Made by a program: the position numbers and the translations under genes
Part shown: piece after piece, positions 24,156 to 33,900 of the stretch
Numbering within the stretch: position 1 is the first letter of the stretch
How the letters are laid out: the number at the start of each line of letters is the position of its first letter
Notes under the pieces: model-generated
What the model was told of the DNA's origin: nothing
Database searches by the model: none
Seen by the model: the letters and a program-made list of their open reading frames with translations, nothing else
Source: a virus
IMG/VR virus record: IMGVR_UViG_3300020420_000018
Location: 1-56,210 of that record
Reading direction: 5' to 3' (one strand)
DNA length: 56,210 bases

Positions 24156-25184
24156 ATGGCAATAACTAACACATCAAAATCAAAAGAATTCGTAGCAGGG
24201 TCATCACCTATTATATTAAAGGGTGATTATAGACGTAAAGAGCCAGAGACAAAGATGGCTTCTGCACCAGATATAGATGATTCAAGAAATGAATTATCTC
24301 TACAATTATTTGGTAAACCTTTAAAACTATTAACCCCTGAAGAAATGGATATGCTTAATAATGAAGCTGAAAGACTTATGCAAAAGTTTATGGCCGATGG
24401 CGGTAGAGCACAATACGGTTTAGGTAGTCTTGTTAAGTCAGTTAAGAAAGCTGTTAAAGGTGTAGTTAGAGGTGTTAAAGATAATCCTTTACTAGCCGCA
24501 GCTGCTTTACAATTTGCACCTGCTCTTATACCGGGGGGAAAATCAATGTTGTTTGGTGGAGCCAATTCTGTATTTGGAAATCCTTTAAGTCTTTTAAATT
24601 TATCTGGAAAGAAAACAGGTATGGATGCAGCGATAGACGCATTAAAAGTAGGTGGAGCTGGTGCAGCGATCACAGGTTTATTATCTAGTATGGAACAACA
24701 AGAAGGTGAATCAGATATAGATTTTGCTAACAGACAAGCACAAGTAAAAGATCAACTTAATGTACAATTTAAAAGATTATATCCTCAAGAAGGCAACGAG
24801 TCCGATGAAGATTATAATATAAGAATAACTGCTATGGTAAACGCAGCTGATGATTCTACAATACCTGTAGGAGAAATGGCTGAAGGTGGTAGAGTTAGTA
24901 GAGCGATGGGTTCAGATGATAAAGTAGAAATGGCATCAGACATCGAGGGCCTACCTATTAACGTTAATTCTAAAGGAGTTAAAGAAGTAGATTTAAGAGA
25001 AACAGGTGGATTTATACCTCCAGTTGGTATAAAAGAAAAGGCTGACGATATTCCAGCAATGTTATCGAACAACGAATTCGTATTCACTGCAGACGCAGTC
25101 AGAGCTGCTGGAGGCGGTAGTGTAAACAAAGGGGCTCAAAGAATGTATGACCTCATGAAAAATTTAGAGAGTAAGGTAGTATAA
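24156..25184 (+). CDS. Internal virion-type protein
   Basis: A 342-residue protein with weak Shine-Dalgarno. It has FMADGGRAQYGLGSLVKSVKKAVKGV, a hydrophobic Pro/Ala patch NPLLAAAALQFAPALIPGG (about 109-127), and a C-terminal segment DDIPAMLSNNEFVFTADAVRAAGGG that recurs in marine phage virion proteins. Proteins of this type lie before the large ejection proteins. Probably a virion component; mechanism unknown. Confidence 0.6.
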   Translation: MAITNTSKSKEFVAGSSPIILKGDYRRKEPETKMASAPDIDDSRNELSLQLFGKPLKLLTPEEMDMLNNEAERLMQKFMADGGRAQYGLGSLVKSVKKAVKGVVRGVKDNPLLAAAALQFAPALIPGGKSMLFGGANSVFGNPLSLLNLSGKKTGMDAAIDALKVGGAGAAITGLLSSMEQQEGESDIDFANRQAQVKDQLNVQFKRLYPQEGNESDEDYNIRITAMVNAADDSTIPVGEMAEGGRVSRAMGSDDKVEMASDIEGLPINVNSKGVKEVDLRETGGFIPPVGIKEKADDIPAMLSNNEFVFTADAVRAAGGGSVNKGAQRMYDLMKNLESKVV

Positions 25185-26029
25185 TGGCAGAAATTTCAAC
25201 AGTACAAAATTTACCAGCACCGTTTATTGAAGCGGCAGGTAAAACGTATTTAGCAGATTTACAATCGGCCATTGGTGGTTTAAAAGGAGCAGACTTAACT
25301 AAAGTAATGGGACCACAATTTGTGGCTCCAACTTCAGCCATTACACAAGAAGCTCAAGCACTAAGAAGTGGTCTTGGTTCTTTTGCACCTTTCTTACAGA
25401 CAGCAGCTACCCAAGCTGGACAAGCAGGTCAATTTGTAGGACCACAAGCTTATCAACAATTTTTATCTCCATTTCAACAAGATGTAATTAAAACTACTTT
25501 AGACGAGTTTGATATACAAGCTCAAAAAGGTTTACCTGCATTAAGAGCACAAGCGATTAGTGCTGGTGCATTCGGTGGTGGTAGAGAAGGTGTTCAAAGG
25601 GCAGAGTTCCAAGCAGCGAGCGACAGGAACCGTGCAGCATTACAAGCACAATTATTACAACAAGGTTTTGGTCAAGCACAAAATGCTGCAGCTCAAGCGT
25701 TTGGTCAACAACAAGCCTTAGCTCAACAACAACAAGCTTTAGCTACTCAAGCACCACAATTATTTGGTCAACAAATTTCAGCATTAGGTGCGTTGGGTAC
25801 TCAACAACAGGCACAAACTCAAGCCGACTTAGCTGCTAGACAACAATTAGCTTTTGCACAACAACAACAACCGTTAAATTTGGCTCAACAACTAGGTCAA
25901 GGTGTTACAAGTTTAATAGCTGGATACCCAGCACAATTCCAAACTCAATCGACACCTACACCTTCACCATTGCAAACAGCCCTAGGAGCTGGAGCTACAC
26001 TAGCGGGGGTATACAGGGCGTTTAGTTAA
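25184..26029 (+). CDS. Gln/Ala-rich virion protein
   Basis: A 281-residue protein that starts MAEISTVQNLPAPFIEAAGK. Its core is helical with very high Gln and Ala (FGQAQNAAAQAFGQQQALAQ). GAFGGGREGVQRAEFQAASD lies near 128-147. Such Gln/Ala-rich helices are found in podovirus ejection proteins that line a channel. It shares one base with the previous gene. Function inferred from composition and place. Confidence 0.55.
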   Translation: MAEISTVQNLPAPFIEAAGKTYLADLQSAIGGLKGADLTKVMGPQFVAPTSAITQEAQALRSGLGSFAPFLQTAATQAGQAGQFVGPQAYQQFLSPFQQDVIKTTLDEFDIQAQKGLPALRAQAISAGAFGGGREGVQRAEFQAASDRNRAALQAQLLQQGFGQAQNAAAQAFGQQQALAQQQQALATQAPQLFGQQISALGALGTQQQAQTQADLAARQQLAFAQQQQPLNLAQQLGQGVTSLIAGYPAQFQTQSTPTPSPLQTALGAGATLAGVYRAFS

Positions 26030-26030
26030 T

Positions 26031-26876
26031 ATGAGAACTTTTAAAAGACCTATGTTTAGAAAAGGTGGCACTACCGGTGGTGGTATCATGGACAACGTTG
26101 TTGAAAGAGGACAATACGCTGAAAGTAATATTAAAGATTTTTCTATTAAAGATAAAATAAATTTAGTAGAAAGTCTTGGAGGATCTGACTCAGGTCTTGG
26201 AGATCCATTAACACAATTCTTATTACAGATTGGCCCACGTATTGGAACAACCACAGGTGGAGGTGGATTAATTCCAAATCTATTAGAAGCTTCAAAAGAA
26301 CCTGTGGCTGATTTAATACAATCTCAAAGAGCTAGAAAAAAAACAAGACAAGCAATTGGTTTAGAGTTTATTAAAGATTTATCTGACTCAGATAAAATAG
26401 CCTTACAAGAAAAAATAGAATATTTAATGTCAGAAGAAGGTGGTGGGTTTAGTAAAGACAAAGCATTTAACATGGCTTTACCTGAGTTTAGAAAACCTAA
26501 AAATCCTCAAGATGTAGAAAGAGATGAACAGTCTCTTAAAATACAAGACATTATAGATGTAACATCAACAAGATCAGGTCCTACATTAACAACTAACCAG
26601 GCCAATCTTATTTTTAATGATGAAACAAAATTATCTAAAGCAAACCCAAAAGCTTACAATAGTTTTTTAAGAACATCGTCTAAAGACAAATACGTATATA
26701 AAAATGATGAATACGAAGGTGATATTAATTCTGAAGCTGGAGCAACTCTTAAAGATAATTCTATCTTAAGCTCTCTTCCAGAAAACACATATGTTTATGA
26801 TATTACAACAGGTAATTTTATTTATAGACAAGGTAAACGAGTACTTAAATTAGACCTAGATATACAGGAGGATTAA
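26031..26876 (+). CDS. Internal virion-module protein
   Basis: A 281-residue protein with a basic, Gly-rich start, MRTFKRPMFRKGGTTGGGIM, and charged helical remainder (KIALQEKIEYLMSEEGGG, KAFNMALPEFRKPKNPQDVE). The C-terminus may be a small beta domain. The start MRTFKRPMFRKGG is a recurrent virion-protein start in marine phages. Likely the second of three ejected proteins. Confidence 0.5.
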   Translation: MRTFKRPMFRKGGTTGGGIMDNVVERGQYAESNIKDFSIKDKINLVESLGGSDSGLGDPLTQFLLQIGPRIGTTTGGGGLIPNLLEASKEPVADLIQSQRARKKTRQAIGLEFIKDLSDSDKIALQEKIEYLMSEEGGGFSKDKAFNMALPEFRKPKNPQDVERDEQSLKIQDIIDVTSTRSGPTLTTNQANLIFNDETKLSKANPKAYNSFLRTSSKDKYVYKNDEYEGDINSEAGATLKDNSILSSLPENTYVYDITTGNFIYRQGKRVLKLDLDIQED

Positions 26877-26879
26877 ACC

Positions 26880-29800
26880 ATGGCTGAACCAAGCTGGTAT
26901 GATTTTCTTATCCCTTCAAAAGAAACAAGAGACGCAATCGTAAAAGGTATTGAGTTAGGTAAAAGAGATGTTCGTATTTTAAAAGACGAAGGTCCAGAGG
27001 CTTTAGAGCTAAGACGTAAAGAAGAAGAGTTTTTAAATTTAGGTCATGACGATGATACAGCTGCACAACTTGCTAAAGATGCAATCGCTAATGACAAGCG
27101 ATTTAGAATAATTCCAAAAGATATTAATTTTATTGGTGACGCCAAGGCATCTACAATAGATACAGAAGAAACAGAAACAGAAGAAGTTAAAGATATTAAA
27201 ACAACAGACAAAGTTGGATTAGGTGACAAAGACGATTACGAAGTAGGTTTAGGTCAATCTTTAACTGGAGCTGTGGTTAGTTCAGCTATTAAGTTTCCTA
27301 AAGGCATAATTAATTTTGGTACACTAGTTTATGATGCAGCAACAGGTGACGGTATTGATGTTGATGAAAGTGTAACAGAAAGATTTAATAGAGCATTTGA
27401 TAAAACTATTTTTGGTATAATAGAAAATCAAGCAGAGGAGGACGCAAGAGCTACAGCTGCAGGTCATTTAACAGAGGCGTTCTTACAAATATTTAATGCA
27501 GCTAAACTTGGTACGAAAGTATTAGGACCAGGTATTCAATACGCTAGTAGAAAAGGAAGAGAGCTGGCACCAGAGTTGGTTAAAGCAGTTAAGACAAATA
27601 GATATGGTAAATTGGATGACACTGCGACCGCTGTAACAAAAGCCGCTACTAAATCTAAACAACTTAATGCACCAAATCGTTTTGATAAATTTGCAGCTGT
27701 ATCTATTGGTGGTGGTTTTGGAGGTGGTGCTATTGTTATGAAATCCGAAGACATAGGTACATTTGGAGATTTAAATGCGTTAGACTTTTTAGGGACAGGT
27801 TTAGACAGAAAACAAAAAGAAGATGCCAACGAAGATGCATTTAGACAACTTAATAATAAATTTAAATTTAGTGCGGAATTAGCTTTTCCTATTGTACCGT
27901 TTGTTTATGGCACAGCAAAAACTGCTAAACTACTTGCTACAAAAGGTAAAGATCTTGCATTTAGTAATTCACAAATAGAAAGATGGGTTGATAAATTTGT
28001 AGGTAAACCATTTAGATCTAGAAGTGATAAGGCTCAAGAATTGTTTGATGCTGTACAAAAATTAGAAGGTAACAAAAGTGCAGTTAGACTTACAGCTGAT
28101 GATGCAGCTAAAAATTTTGACGACGCATTAAAAAAGATTTCTAGAAATAGCACTAAAGCATCTGAAGCTATACAGAATCCTCTTCAATTATCAGAATTGT
28201 TTTCTAATTTTTTATTAGCAACTGACGATGTAGTAAGTAAAGGTAGAATATTATTTAAAGGTTTTTCTGATAAATCATTAAAAGCTTTTAGAAAATCTAT
28301 GGATGAATTAGGAGTTAATAAAGAAAGCATTGATGAACTAATTAGTAATGGTGTTGATTTTAGAACAGTTGCCGCTCGTCTTAAAAATACAATTGCACAA
28401 GGTAAAAACGTTAAAGTTGCTACAGATGAATTAAATACAATACTAAACAATAGAGTTAAATATAATCTGGGTGCTGACTATAAAATCTTTGACATGAATA
28501 TGGGATTGTTTGATGGGTTTAAACCTACGTTAGCAGCTAAAGAAGATGTAGCTAAAATTATTCAAAGGTATCATCTTAACAATGGTGAAAAAGGTTTTTC
28601 TATAGACGACGCTATGATTGTTGTTAACAATATACTTAAACGTGTAACTAAAGATCCGGTAACTAAAACACCTAATTTTCCTATCGGCACAGCTAATATT
28701 TTAGATGATGCTGCTGTACAAATAAAAAATATGAGCGAGAATGTAACTGGTGGTGGTAAATTTAAAGCAGATAAAATAGGTGGTTTAATACAAACTAAAT
28801 CTGATCTTGCAGCTTTTAATACTTTGTTTGGTAAATATAAAAACGCAAAGAACACCATATTCAACGTTATGACTGATCTTGCTGATATAGTATCACGAGA
28901 TAAATTTTACACACAGTTATTAAATGATAGTGAAAGATTATTAAAAGAAGGTGGAAGACCTTTATTTTACAAATCATATAACGAAGCTTTAAAAAATTTA
29001 CCTTATCAAGAAATAATACGTGCACCCTTAAAACTTAATACTAGATTATCTGATCAAGTATATTCATCACCTTTAGATGGTTTGTTTACAAGCAGAACCT
29101 GGGCAGAATCTATTAAACAGGGAGATGAAATTTTAGGTAGTGCATTAACAAGATCACTTCCATACAGAGCACTTTTACTAATACCTAAAGGTTTATCACA
29201 AGCTGGTAAAACTATTCTTGGTCCTTTTACACACTTAAGAAATTTTTTTTCTGCTGTGTTTACTACAGTGCATAGTGGTAATATTTTAATACCACCACAA
29301 AAATTAGCTCAGTTTTTTTATCAAGCTGTTAAATCTGCACAACCAGAATTATTGTACCGGGCAACAGGAAACCCTAGATTTAGAAACACGCCTGAAGATC
29401 AAGGATTGTATAAATTTTTATTAGAAGAAGGTGTAGTTAATCAAAACATTATAGCTAGAGAGGTTGAAGGTTTATTTGGAGACATAACATTAGCGGGTAA
29501 AAGTAATGAGTCTGCTGAAGTATTTTTTAATAAGTTAGTTAATACAACAACAGAAAAATTTAAAAAAATATATAAAGCTGCTGCAGATACATATACAGCT
29601 GAAGACGATGTATTTAGAATTACAAACTTTTTAGCAGAAGGATATAAATACAAGGAAGCTTACACATCAGCTCTTAAATCAGGTTTAATTACTAAAATGC
29701 CTACTGATTTAGAAATTATGAAACAAGCAGCTAAGATAGTTAGAGAAACAGTTCCTAACTATGCGTATGTATCTGATTTTGTAAAAGGTATAAGAAGATC

Positions 29801-31184
29801 ACCTCTAGGTAGTTTTGCATCATTTCCTTCGGAAATTTTTAGAACAGGTGGTAACACAACTATGCTTGCTGTTAAAGAAATGAAAGACCCTATATTCCAA
29901 TCTATTGGTATGAAAAGATTAACTGGTCAAGCTTTAACTTATGCATTCTTCCCTCTTGCAGCTATGACTGCAGGTTCTGCTTTATATGGTATAACAAAAG
30001 ATAAAATAACAGCCATGAGAGAGATACTTCCAATATGGTCAGAGGATAATACTATTATTGGCATATACGAAGATGGTAAATACAAATACATAGATTTTAG
30101 TCATGGTTTTTTTTACGACACTATGATTCAACCTGTAAATACTATCATGTCTAATATTGAAAGAGCAAAAGCTGCTAATGAGGATGATCCACTTATTGTT
30201 GGTTATGCAAATGGTTTAACAAGAGCTTTAGGTAAGGTATTAGAACCATTTTTTTCTGAATCTATTTGGTTTGGTGCAGTAACAGATATATTACTCAGAA
30301 ATGGTATAAAAGATAATGGTAGCCCTGTTTGGAATCCAGAGGATAGTTTAATGACTAAATGGACTAAATCTACACAACATGTTGCATATACATTATCACC
30401 TGGATCATTACCACAGATACGAAGACTAACTAATGCTATAATGAAAAAATCTCAAAAAGGTGTAAACTATGAAATACCTGATGAATTATTAGGATTTGTA
30501 GGTTTTAGAAAAGTACCATTAGATATAGAGAGAAATTTAAATTTTAAAATAGCAGAATTTCAAGATGCAAAAAGAAATGAAGGTAGAAAAATATTTGAAG
30601 ATCTTAGAACAGGTGATCCTATAACAGATCCTAATTTATTAATTAGACAATATTTTGAAGCCAATAAATCTTTTTATGAAGACATGAGTAAACTTAGAAG
30701 AGTATATGATGCAGTTAAAACTTTAGGTATGAGAGATAAAAAAATTGAAGATAATTTTGCGATAAGAAATGAAGGTCCTTTGTATGAGGATATAGAAAAT
30801 AATAAATTTTATCCAATAGTAATTACATCAGGTCAGATAGAGGGTGTAAAAGAATTAGCTAAAGATAAAAATATACCTGATATTTTTTCAAGACAAGTAG
30901 AACGTATGATAGATAGAATGGAAAGGGATATGCAAAGACTTAAGTTAAATAAAGATTTTGATTTAGATATAAATAACTATTTATTAAAAACCCAACAAAC
31001 ATCTGAACTAATAACACCACCAATACCTGTGCAAGTTTCAGATGCAAGGCCAAACCCTCAAATAGTAAACAGCGGACAAATGGCGCAACTAAATGAAGGA
31101 TTGACGCGAACAGAAAACGCATTATTATCCGATGAAGAAAAAGCTATCAAACTAAGAGATAGAGGATTGGATCAACTAACATAA
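26880..31184 (+). CDS. Large internal virion (ejection) protein
   Basis: A 1434-residue protein, the largest here, with strong CAGGAGG. Mostly helical and charged, with an acidic stretch (TIDTEETETEEVKDI, about 97-111) and one or more hydrophobic segments, the clearest TYAFFPLAAMTAGSALYGI in the second half. No lytic transglycosylase motif was seen. Size, helix content and position resemble internal core proteins (T7 gp16 type) that enter the cell and help DNA cross the envelope. Confidence 0.6.
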   Translation: MAEPSWYDFLIPSKETRDAIVKGIELGKRDVRILKDEGPEALELRRKEEEFLNLGHDDDTAAQLAKDAIANDKRFRIIPKDINFIGDAKASTIDTEETETEEVKDIKTTDKVGLGDKDDYEVGLGQSLTGAVVSSAIKFPKGIINFGTLVYDAATGDGIDVDESVTERFNRAFDKTIFGIIENQAEEDARATAAGHLTEAFLQIFNAAKLGTKVLGPGIQYASRKGRELAPELVKAVKTNRYGKLDDTATAVTKAATKSKQLNAPNRFDKFAAVSIGGGFGGGAIVMKSEDIGTFGDLNALDFLGTGLDRKQKEDANEDAFRQLNNKFKFSAELAFPIVPFVYGTAKTAKLLATKGKDLAFSNSQIERWVDKFVGKPFRSRSDKAQELFDAVQKLEGNKSAVRLTADDAAKNFDDALKKISRNSTKASEAIQNPLQLSELFSNFLLATDDVVSKGRILFKGFSDKSLKAFRKSMDELGVNKESIDELISNGVDFRTVAARLKNTIAQGKNVKVATDELNTILNNRVKYNLGADYKIFDMNMGLFDGFKPTLAAKEDVAKIIQRYHLNNGEKGFSIDDAMIVVNNILKRVTKDPVTKTPNFPIGTANILDDAAVQIKNMSENVTGGGKFKADKIGGLIQTKSDLAAFNTLFGKYKNAKNTIFNVMTDLADIVSRDKFYTQLLNDSERLLKEGGRPLFYKSYNEALKNLPYQEIIRAPLKLNTRLSDQVYSSPLDGLFTSRTWAESIKQGDEILGSALTRSLPYRALLLIPKGLSQAGKTILGPFTHLRNFFSAVFTTVHSGNILIPPQKLAQFFYQAVKSAQPELLYRATGNPRFRNTPEDQGLYKFLLEEGVVNQNIIAREVEGLFGDITLAGKSNESAEVFFNKLVNTTTEKFKKIYKAAADTYTAEDDVFRITNFLAEGYKYKEAYTSALKSGLITKMPTDLEIMKQAAKIVRETVPNYAYVSDFVKGIRRSPLGSFASFPSEIFRTGGNTTMLAVKEMKDPIFQSIGMKRLTGQALTYAFFPLAAMTAGSALYGITKDKITAMREILPIWSEDNTIIGIYEDGKYKYIDFSHGFFYDTMIQPVNTIMSNIERAKAANEDDPLIVGYANGLTRALGKVLEPFFSESIWFGAVTDILLRNGIKDNGSPVWNPEDSLMTKWTKSTQHVAYTLSPGSLPQIRRLTNAIMKKSQKGVNYEIPDELLGFVGFRKVPLDIERNLNFKIAEFQDAKRNEGRKIFEDLRTGDPITDPNLLIRQYFEANKSFYEDMSKLRRVYDAVKTLGMRDKKIEDNFAIRNEGPLYEDIENNKFYPIVITSGQIEGVKELAKDKNIPDIFSRQVERMIDRMERDMQRLKLNKDFDLDINNYLLKTQQTSELITPPIPVQVSDARPNPQIVNSGQMAQLNEGLTRTENALLSDEEKAIKLRDRGLDQLT

Positions 31185-31405
31185 TGCCAAACGGAGACAA
31201 ATTAAAACCCAAAACTACAAGAGAGCACTTGCTTTCTATTTATGGATATATTACTGGATTAAAAAACGATGTTAAACATATGCATGATGGTATACACGAT
31301 TTGGGCGGTAAGATAGACAAGATCTATTGGGTGTTATTGGGTACTGTTGGGGCAGTATCACTTCTGCTATTAGAAAAGGTTTTAGATAAAAACTGGTTGT
31401 TTTAA
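31184..31405 (+). CDS. Small single-TM protein, XhlA/holin-like
   Basis: A 73-residue protein: an amphipathic helix with IYGYITGLKNDVKHMHDGIHDLGGKI, then a membrane segment YWVLLGTVGAVSLLLLEKVL and a short tail. The pattern of coiled coil plus C-terminal TM resembles XhlA-type phage lysis proteins. It ends overlapping the stop of the convergent helicase gene. Lysis or membrane anchoring are both possible. Confidence 0.5.
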   Translation: MPNGDKLKPKTTREHLLSIYGYITGLKNDVKHMHDGIHDLGGKIDKIYWVLLGTVGAVSLLLLEKVLDKNWLF

Positions 31406-32841
31406 ATCCAAGATTTTAATTCTTCACCCATAACATCGTTAGCAATATTCATTTTAGTACGTAAAGCTTTTTGGATTTTTATATCTATAGTATCTTCAGC
31501 TACTAAATCAATATAAGTCATAGGTTTAGTTTGACCAATACGATCAATACGTGCTTCTGATTGTAAACGTTTTTCTAAATCATAACCATTAGAATAGTAA
31601 ATCATTGTACTAGCTGCAGTTAATGTAATTCCAAAACCACCTGTACCTGTTGTACCTACAAAGAATCTACACTCAGGATTTTCTTGAAACTTTTTAATAT
31701 TTTTTTGTCTGTCTTCTGTGGCTGTTGCACCATAATAATCAACTACAGAATTTTCTCCAAAGTGTTTTTTTATTTCTTCTATAATTCTTCTACAGTCTTC
31801 TACGTAATAAGACCAGATAACTGCTTTACCTGATATCTCCCAAAGTATATCCATTAACTCTGTTAATCTATTACACGGAAGTTGTTGAGGTTTGCCATCA
31901 TCTGTTGCATGATAGCCACAAGATATTTGATGCAATCTTAATAACTGAACCATGACAGTAGATGTGGAACAAACTTTACCTTCTAACTCTGAGATTGCAT
32001 ACTTTCTCATTTCATCATAAAGTTTTCTTTGTATGCCTGTAAGATCTATCTTACGTGTTAAGAAAGTTTTTTTAGGTAAATCTAAACAGTCGTCTTTTAA
32101 AACACGTTCACTAAATACTTTTATCTTTGCTTCTAGTTCAGGTATGTTTCTTTTGTTTGGACCGACAGGAACGCTAACAGATCTAGATCCTAAGTTCATA
32201 GTTTTCATAATACAGTAGTGAGCTCTGTACGCCCAAAAAGAATCAAAGCCTAAAAGATAATTATCTAAAAAAGCTGCTTGACTAAATAAATCTAACGGTG
32301 AATTTGTAATTGGTGAACCTGTTAATATTCTTCTATACTTAGCAAGTGGTTTTAAAGATACAATATTTCTAGTTCTATTTGCTGTAGGAGTTTTAATAGT
32401 TGTAGATTCATCGATTGCCATCATAGCTTTATGACAAGATAAAAAACGTCTAGCAAACTCTGTAGCTTTTGGATATGAAAAAGCTTCTACATTCATAACT
32501 AAAATATGAAAGTCAGTTCCGGTTGCAAACATTGTATTTAATTCTTTTATTTTTTCTATAGAAGAATTAGACGTCTCCCAAAGCACAACTTTCTTTTCAA
32601 TGTGATCTACCATGTGAGTTGGTATTTCACCGTCGTACCAGTTTTTGTAAACACCTTTAGGTGCTATTAATAATAGGCCATTTATCTCACCTTTATCGTA
32701 AAGCATAGATGCATTGTCTATTAATACCTTAGATTTACCTGTACCCATTTCCATAAAATAGGCAAAGTATTCTTTATCCCAAGAACGCTCTAATGCTTTT
32801 AATTGATGAGCATATGGCTTCGTTTTAAATTTGTAATTCAT
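31402..32841 (-). CDS. SNF2-family DNA helicase/ATPase
   Basis: A 479-residue SF2 protein. Walker A MGTGKSKVLI (about 32-41), motif II as DEST (144-147) in place of DEAH, motif III RILTGSPITNSPLDLF, and the C-terminal domain with VGTTGTGGFGITLTAASTM and RLQSEARIDRIGQTKPM (motif VI). This is the SNF2/RapA style double-stranded DNA translocase found in many phages, probably involved in replication or recombination. It is on the minus strand, alone, with its own promoter at 32865-32893. Confidence 0.8.
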   Translation of the reverse strand: MNYKFKTKPYAHQLKALERSWDKEYFAYFMEMGTGKSKVLIDNASMLYDKGEINGLLLIAPKGVYKNWYDGEIPTHMVDHIEKKVVLWETSNSSIEKIKELNTMFATGTDFHILVMNVEAFSYPKATEFARRFLSCHKAMMAIDESTTIKTPTANRTRNIVSLKPLAKYRRILTGSPITNSPLDLFSQAAFLDNYLLGFDSFWAYRAHYCIMKTMNLGSRSVSVPVGPNKRNIPELEAKIKVFSERVLKDDCLDLPKKTFLTRKIDLTGIQRKLYDEMRKYAISELEGKVCSTSTVMVQLLRLHQISCGYHATDDGKPQQLPCNRLTELMDILWEISGKAVIWSYYVEDCRRIIEEIKKHFGENSVVDYYGATATEDRQKNIKKFQENPECRFFVGTTGTGGFGITLTAASTMIYYSNGYDLEKRLQSEARIDRIGQTKPMTYIDLVAEDTIDIKIQKALRTKMNIANDVMGEELKSWI

Positions 32842-32864
32842 GTTTACTTTTACTTTCTAATTGT

Positions 32865-32893
32865 TATATATTACTTGAAAGTTAAAAAGTCAA
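32865..32893 (-). promoter_or_regulatory. Promoter for the SNF2 helicase
   Basis: On the minus strand: TTGACT (32888-32893), 17-base spacer, TATATA (32865-32870), 23 bases before the ATG. The palindromic TATATA can also serve a plus-strand promoter with TTTACT (32843-32848) and a 16-base spacer for the 32893 gene. Confidence 0.55.
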
Positions 32894-33228
32894 TGAGCAA
32901 AGTTTATTTAATCCAAGACATACCAGGAACCGGCAAAGGTGAACCTAAATATAATATTGTTGGCGCACAAAAATATGGTGATATTGTGTCTTTGCTTCCA
33001 GAGTTTTCACAAATGATTCATTCACCTGGACCATTAGTTATGAAACTTAGAACGCTTCTAAAAAACTATACCGAAGAAGATTATCTTTTATTATCAGGTG
33101 ACCCTGCTATCATAGGTGTAGTATGTTCTTTAGTTTCAGATACAACCAATGGTAAGTACAAACTTTTAAAATGGGACCGTCAAGAAAAAACTTATTATCC
33201 TATAGAAGTAAATATTTTTCAAAAATAA
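32893..33228 (+). CDS. 111-residue early protein of unknown function
   Basis: I chose ATG 32893 because upstream codons lie within the promoter region of the divergent helicase. MSKVYLIQDIPGTGKGEPKY then KYGDIVSLLPEFSQMIHSPG and LLSGDPAIIGVVCSLVSD: an alpha/beta domain. The GTGKG resembles a P-loop but lacks the usual context. This resembles a family found near replication genes in marine podoviruses. Function unknown. Confidence 0.55.
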   Translation: MSKVYLIQDIPGTGKGEPKYNIVGAQKYGDIVSLLPEFSQMIHSPGPLVMKLRTLLKNYTEEDYLLLSGDPAIIGVVCSLVSDTTNGKYKLLKWDRQEKTYYPIEVNIFQK

Positions 33229-33229
33229 G

Positions 33230-33257
33230 TTGACACCAAATTTTTTATAACTATATT
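33230..33257 (+). promoter_or_regulatory. Strong sigma70-like promoter for the replication genes
   Basis: Perfect TTGACA (33230-33235), 16-base spacer, TATATT (33252-33257). It overlaps the previous stop region and precedes the 33319 and 33901 genes by 61 bases and more. One of the clearest promoter matches in the window. Confidence 0.65.
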
Positions 33258-33318
33258 TCGAATTGCAAAAAGGAATTATTATTAATGATTAAACTAATAA
33301 ACATATATAAGGAAAGCT

Positions 33319-33867
33319 ATGACTATAAACTTACGCGAAGATGCACCGAACCAGGTGTCAAACGTCAATCCCGACGAACTCTCAAAAGAAATTAATACAC
33401 TTCAAGAAATCAAACAAGAAGTAATTAATCAAGAGAGTAAATTAAAACTACTCAAAGAAAGAGAGAAATATTATTCTAACATTATTATACCTGATCTTAT
33501 GGATCAGTTAAATCTTAAAACATTAAAACTAAAAGACGGATCAGAAATATCTGTTAAAAATGTTTTTGGTGTCTCTATCATTGCAGCTAAAAAAGAAGAG
33601 GCACACGACTGGCTTCGGAATAACGGACTAGGTGCGATTGTGAAAAACGAGCTCACAGTCAAGTTTGGTCTGAACGAAGATATCAAGGCGGAGCAATACG
33701 CTTCACTTGCACGAGGACAAGGTTATGAACCCGATCGGAAAATTGCAGTTCATGCCGGAACCCTTAGAACAACTTTGCGGGACTTTCACGAAAAAGGTGG
33801 CAGGATACCTGCAGAGTTGTTCACAACGTTTGAAGGCAATCAAACGGAAATAAAAAACAAAAACTAA
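33319..33867 (+). CDS. Replication-module protein of unknown function
   Basis: A 182-residue protein with a coiled-coil N-terminal half (about 20-65: LQEIKQEVINQESKLKLLKE) and a C-terminal alpha/beta domain with KTLKLKDGSEISVKNVFG and HDWLRNNGLGAIVKNELTVKF. It resembles an uncharacterised family common in phages beside ssDNA-binding-like genes. Perhaps a recombination or replication accessory protein. Read with the next gene from the 33230 promoter. Confidence 0.6.
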   Translation: MTINLREDAPNQVSNVNPDELSKEINTLQEIKQEVINQESKLKLLKEREKYYSNIIIPDLMDQLNLKTLKLKDGSEISVKNVFGVSIIAAKKEEAHDWLRNNGLGAIVKNELTVKFGLNEDIKAEQYASLARGQGYEPDRKIAVHAGTLRTTLRDFHEKGGRIPAELFTTFEGNQTEIKNKN

Positions 33868-33900
33868 ACTACTAAACTAACAAACATTAAGGAGTAAAAT

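Noticed and set aside
24227-24673. Minus-strand ORF of 148 residues
   Set aside because: Shadow of the 24156 virion gene; the residue pattern (Ala, Pro, Ser rich) is that of antisense reading.
32893-33228. P-loop NTPase from the sequence IPGTGKGEP
   Set aside because: The residues before and after do not fit a Walker A strand-loop-helix and no Walker B motif follows.
33284-33394. Possible leader peptide starting MIKLINIYKES before the 33319 gene
   Set aside because: It overlaps the real gene in another frame and turns into an Arg-rich out-of-frame sequence; the AAAGGAA upstream is not convincing.
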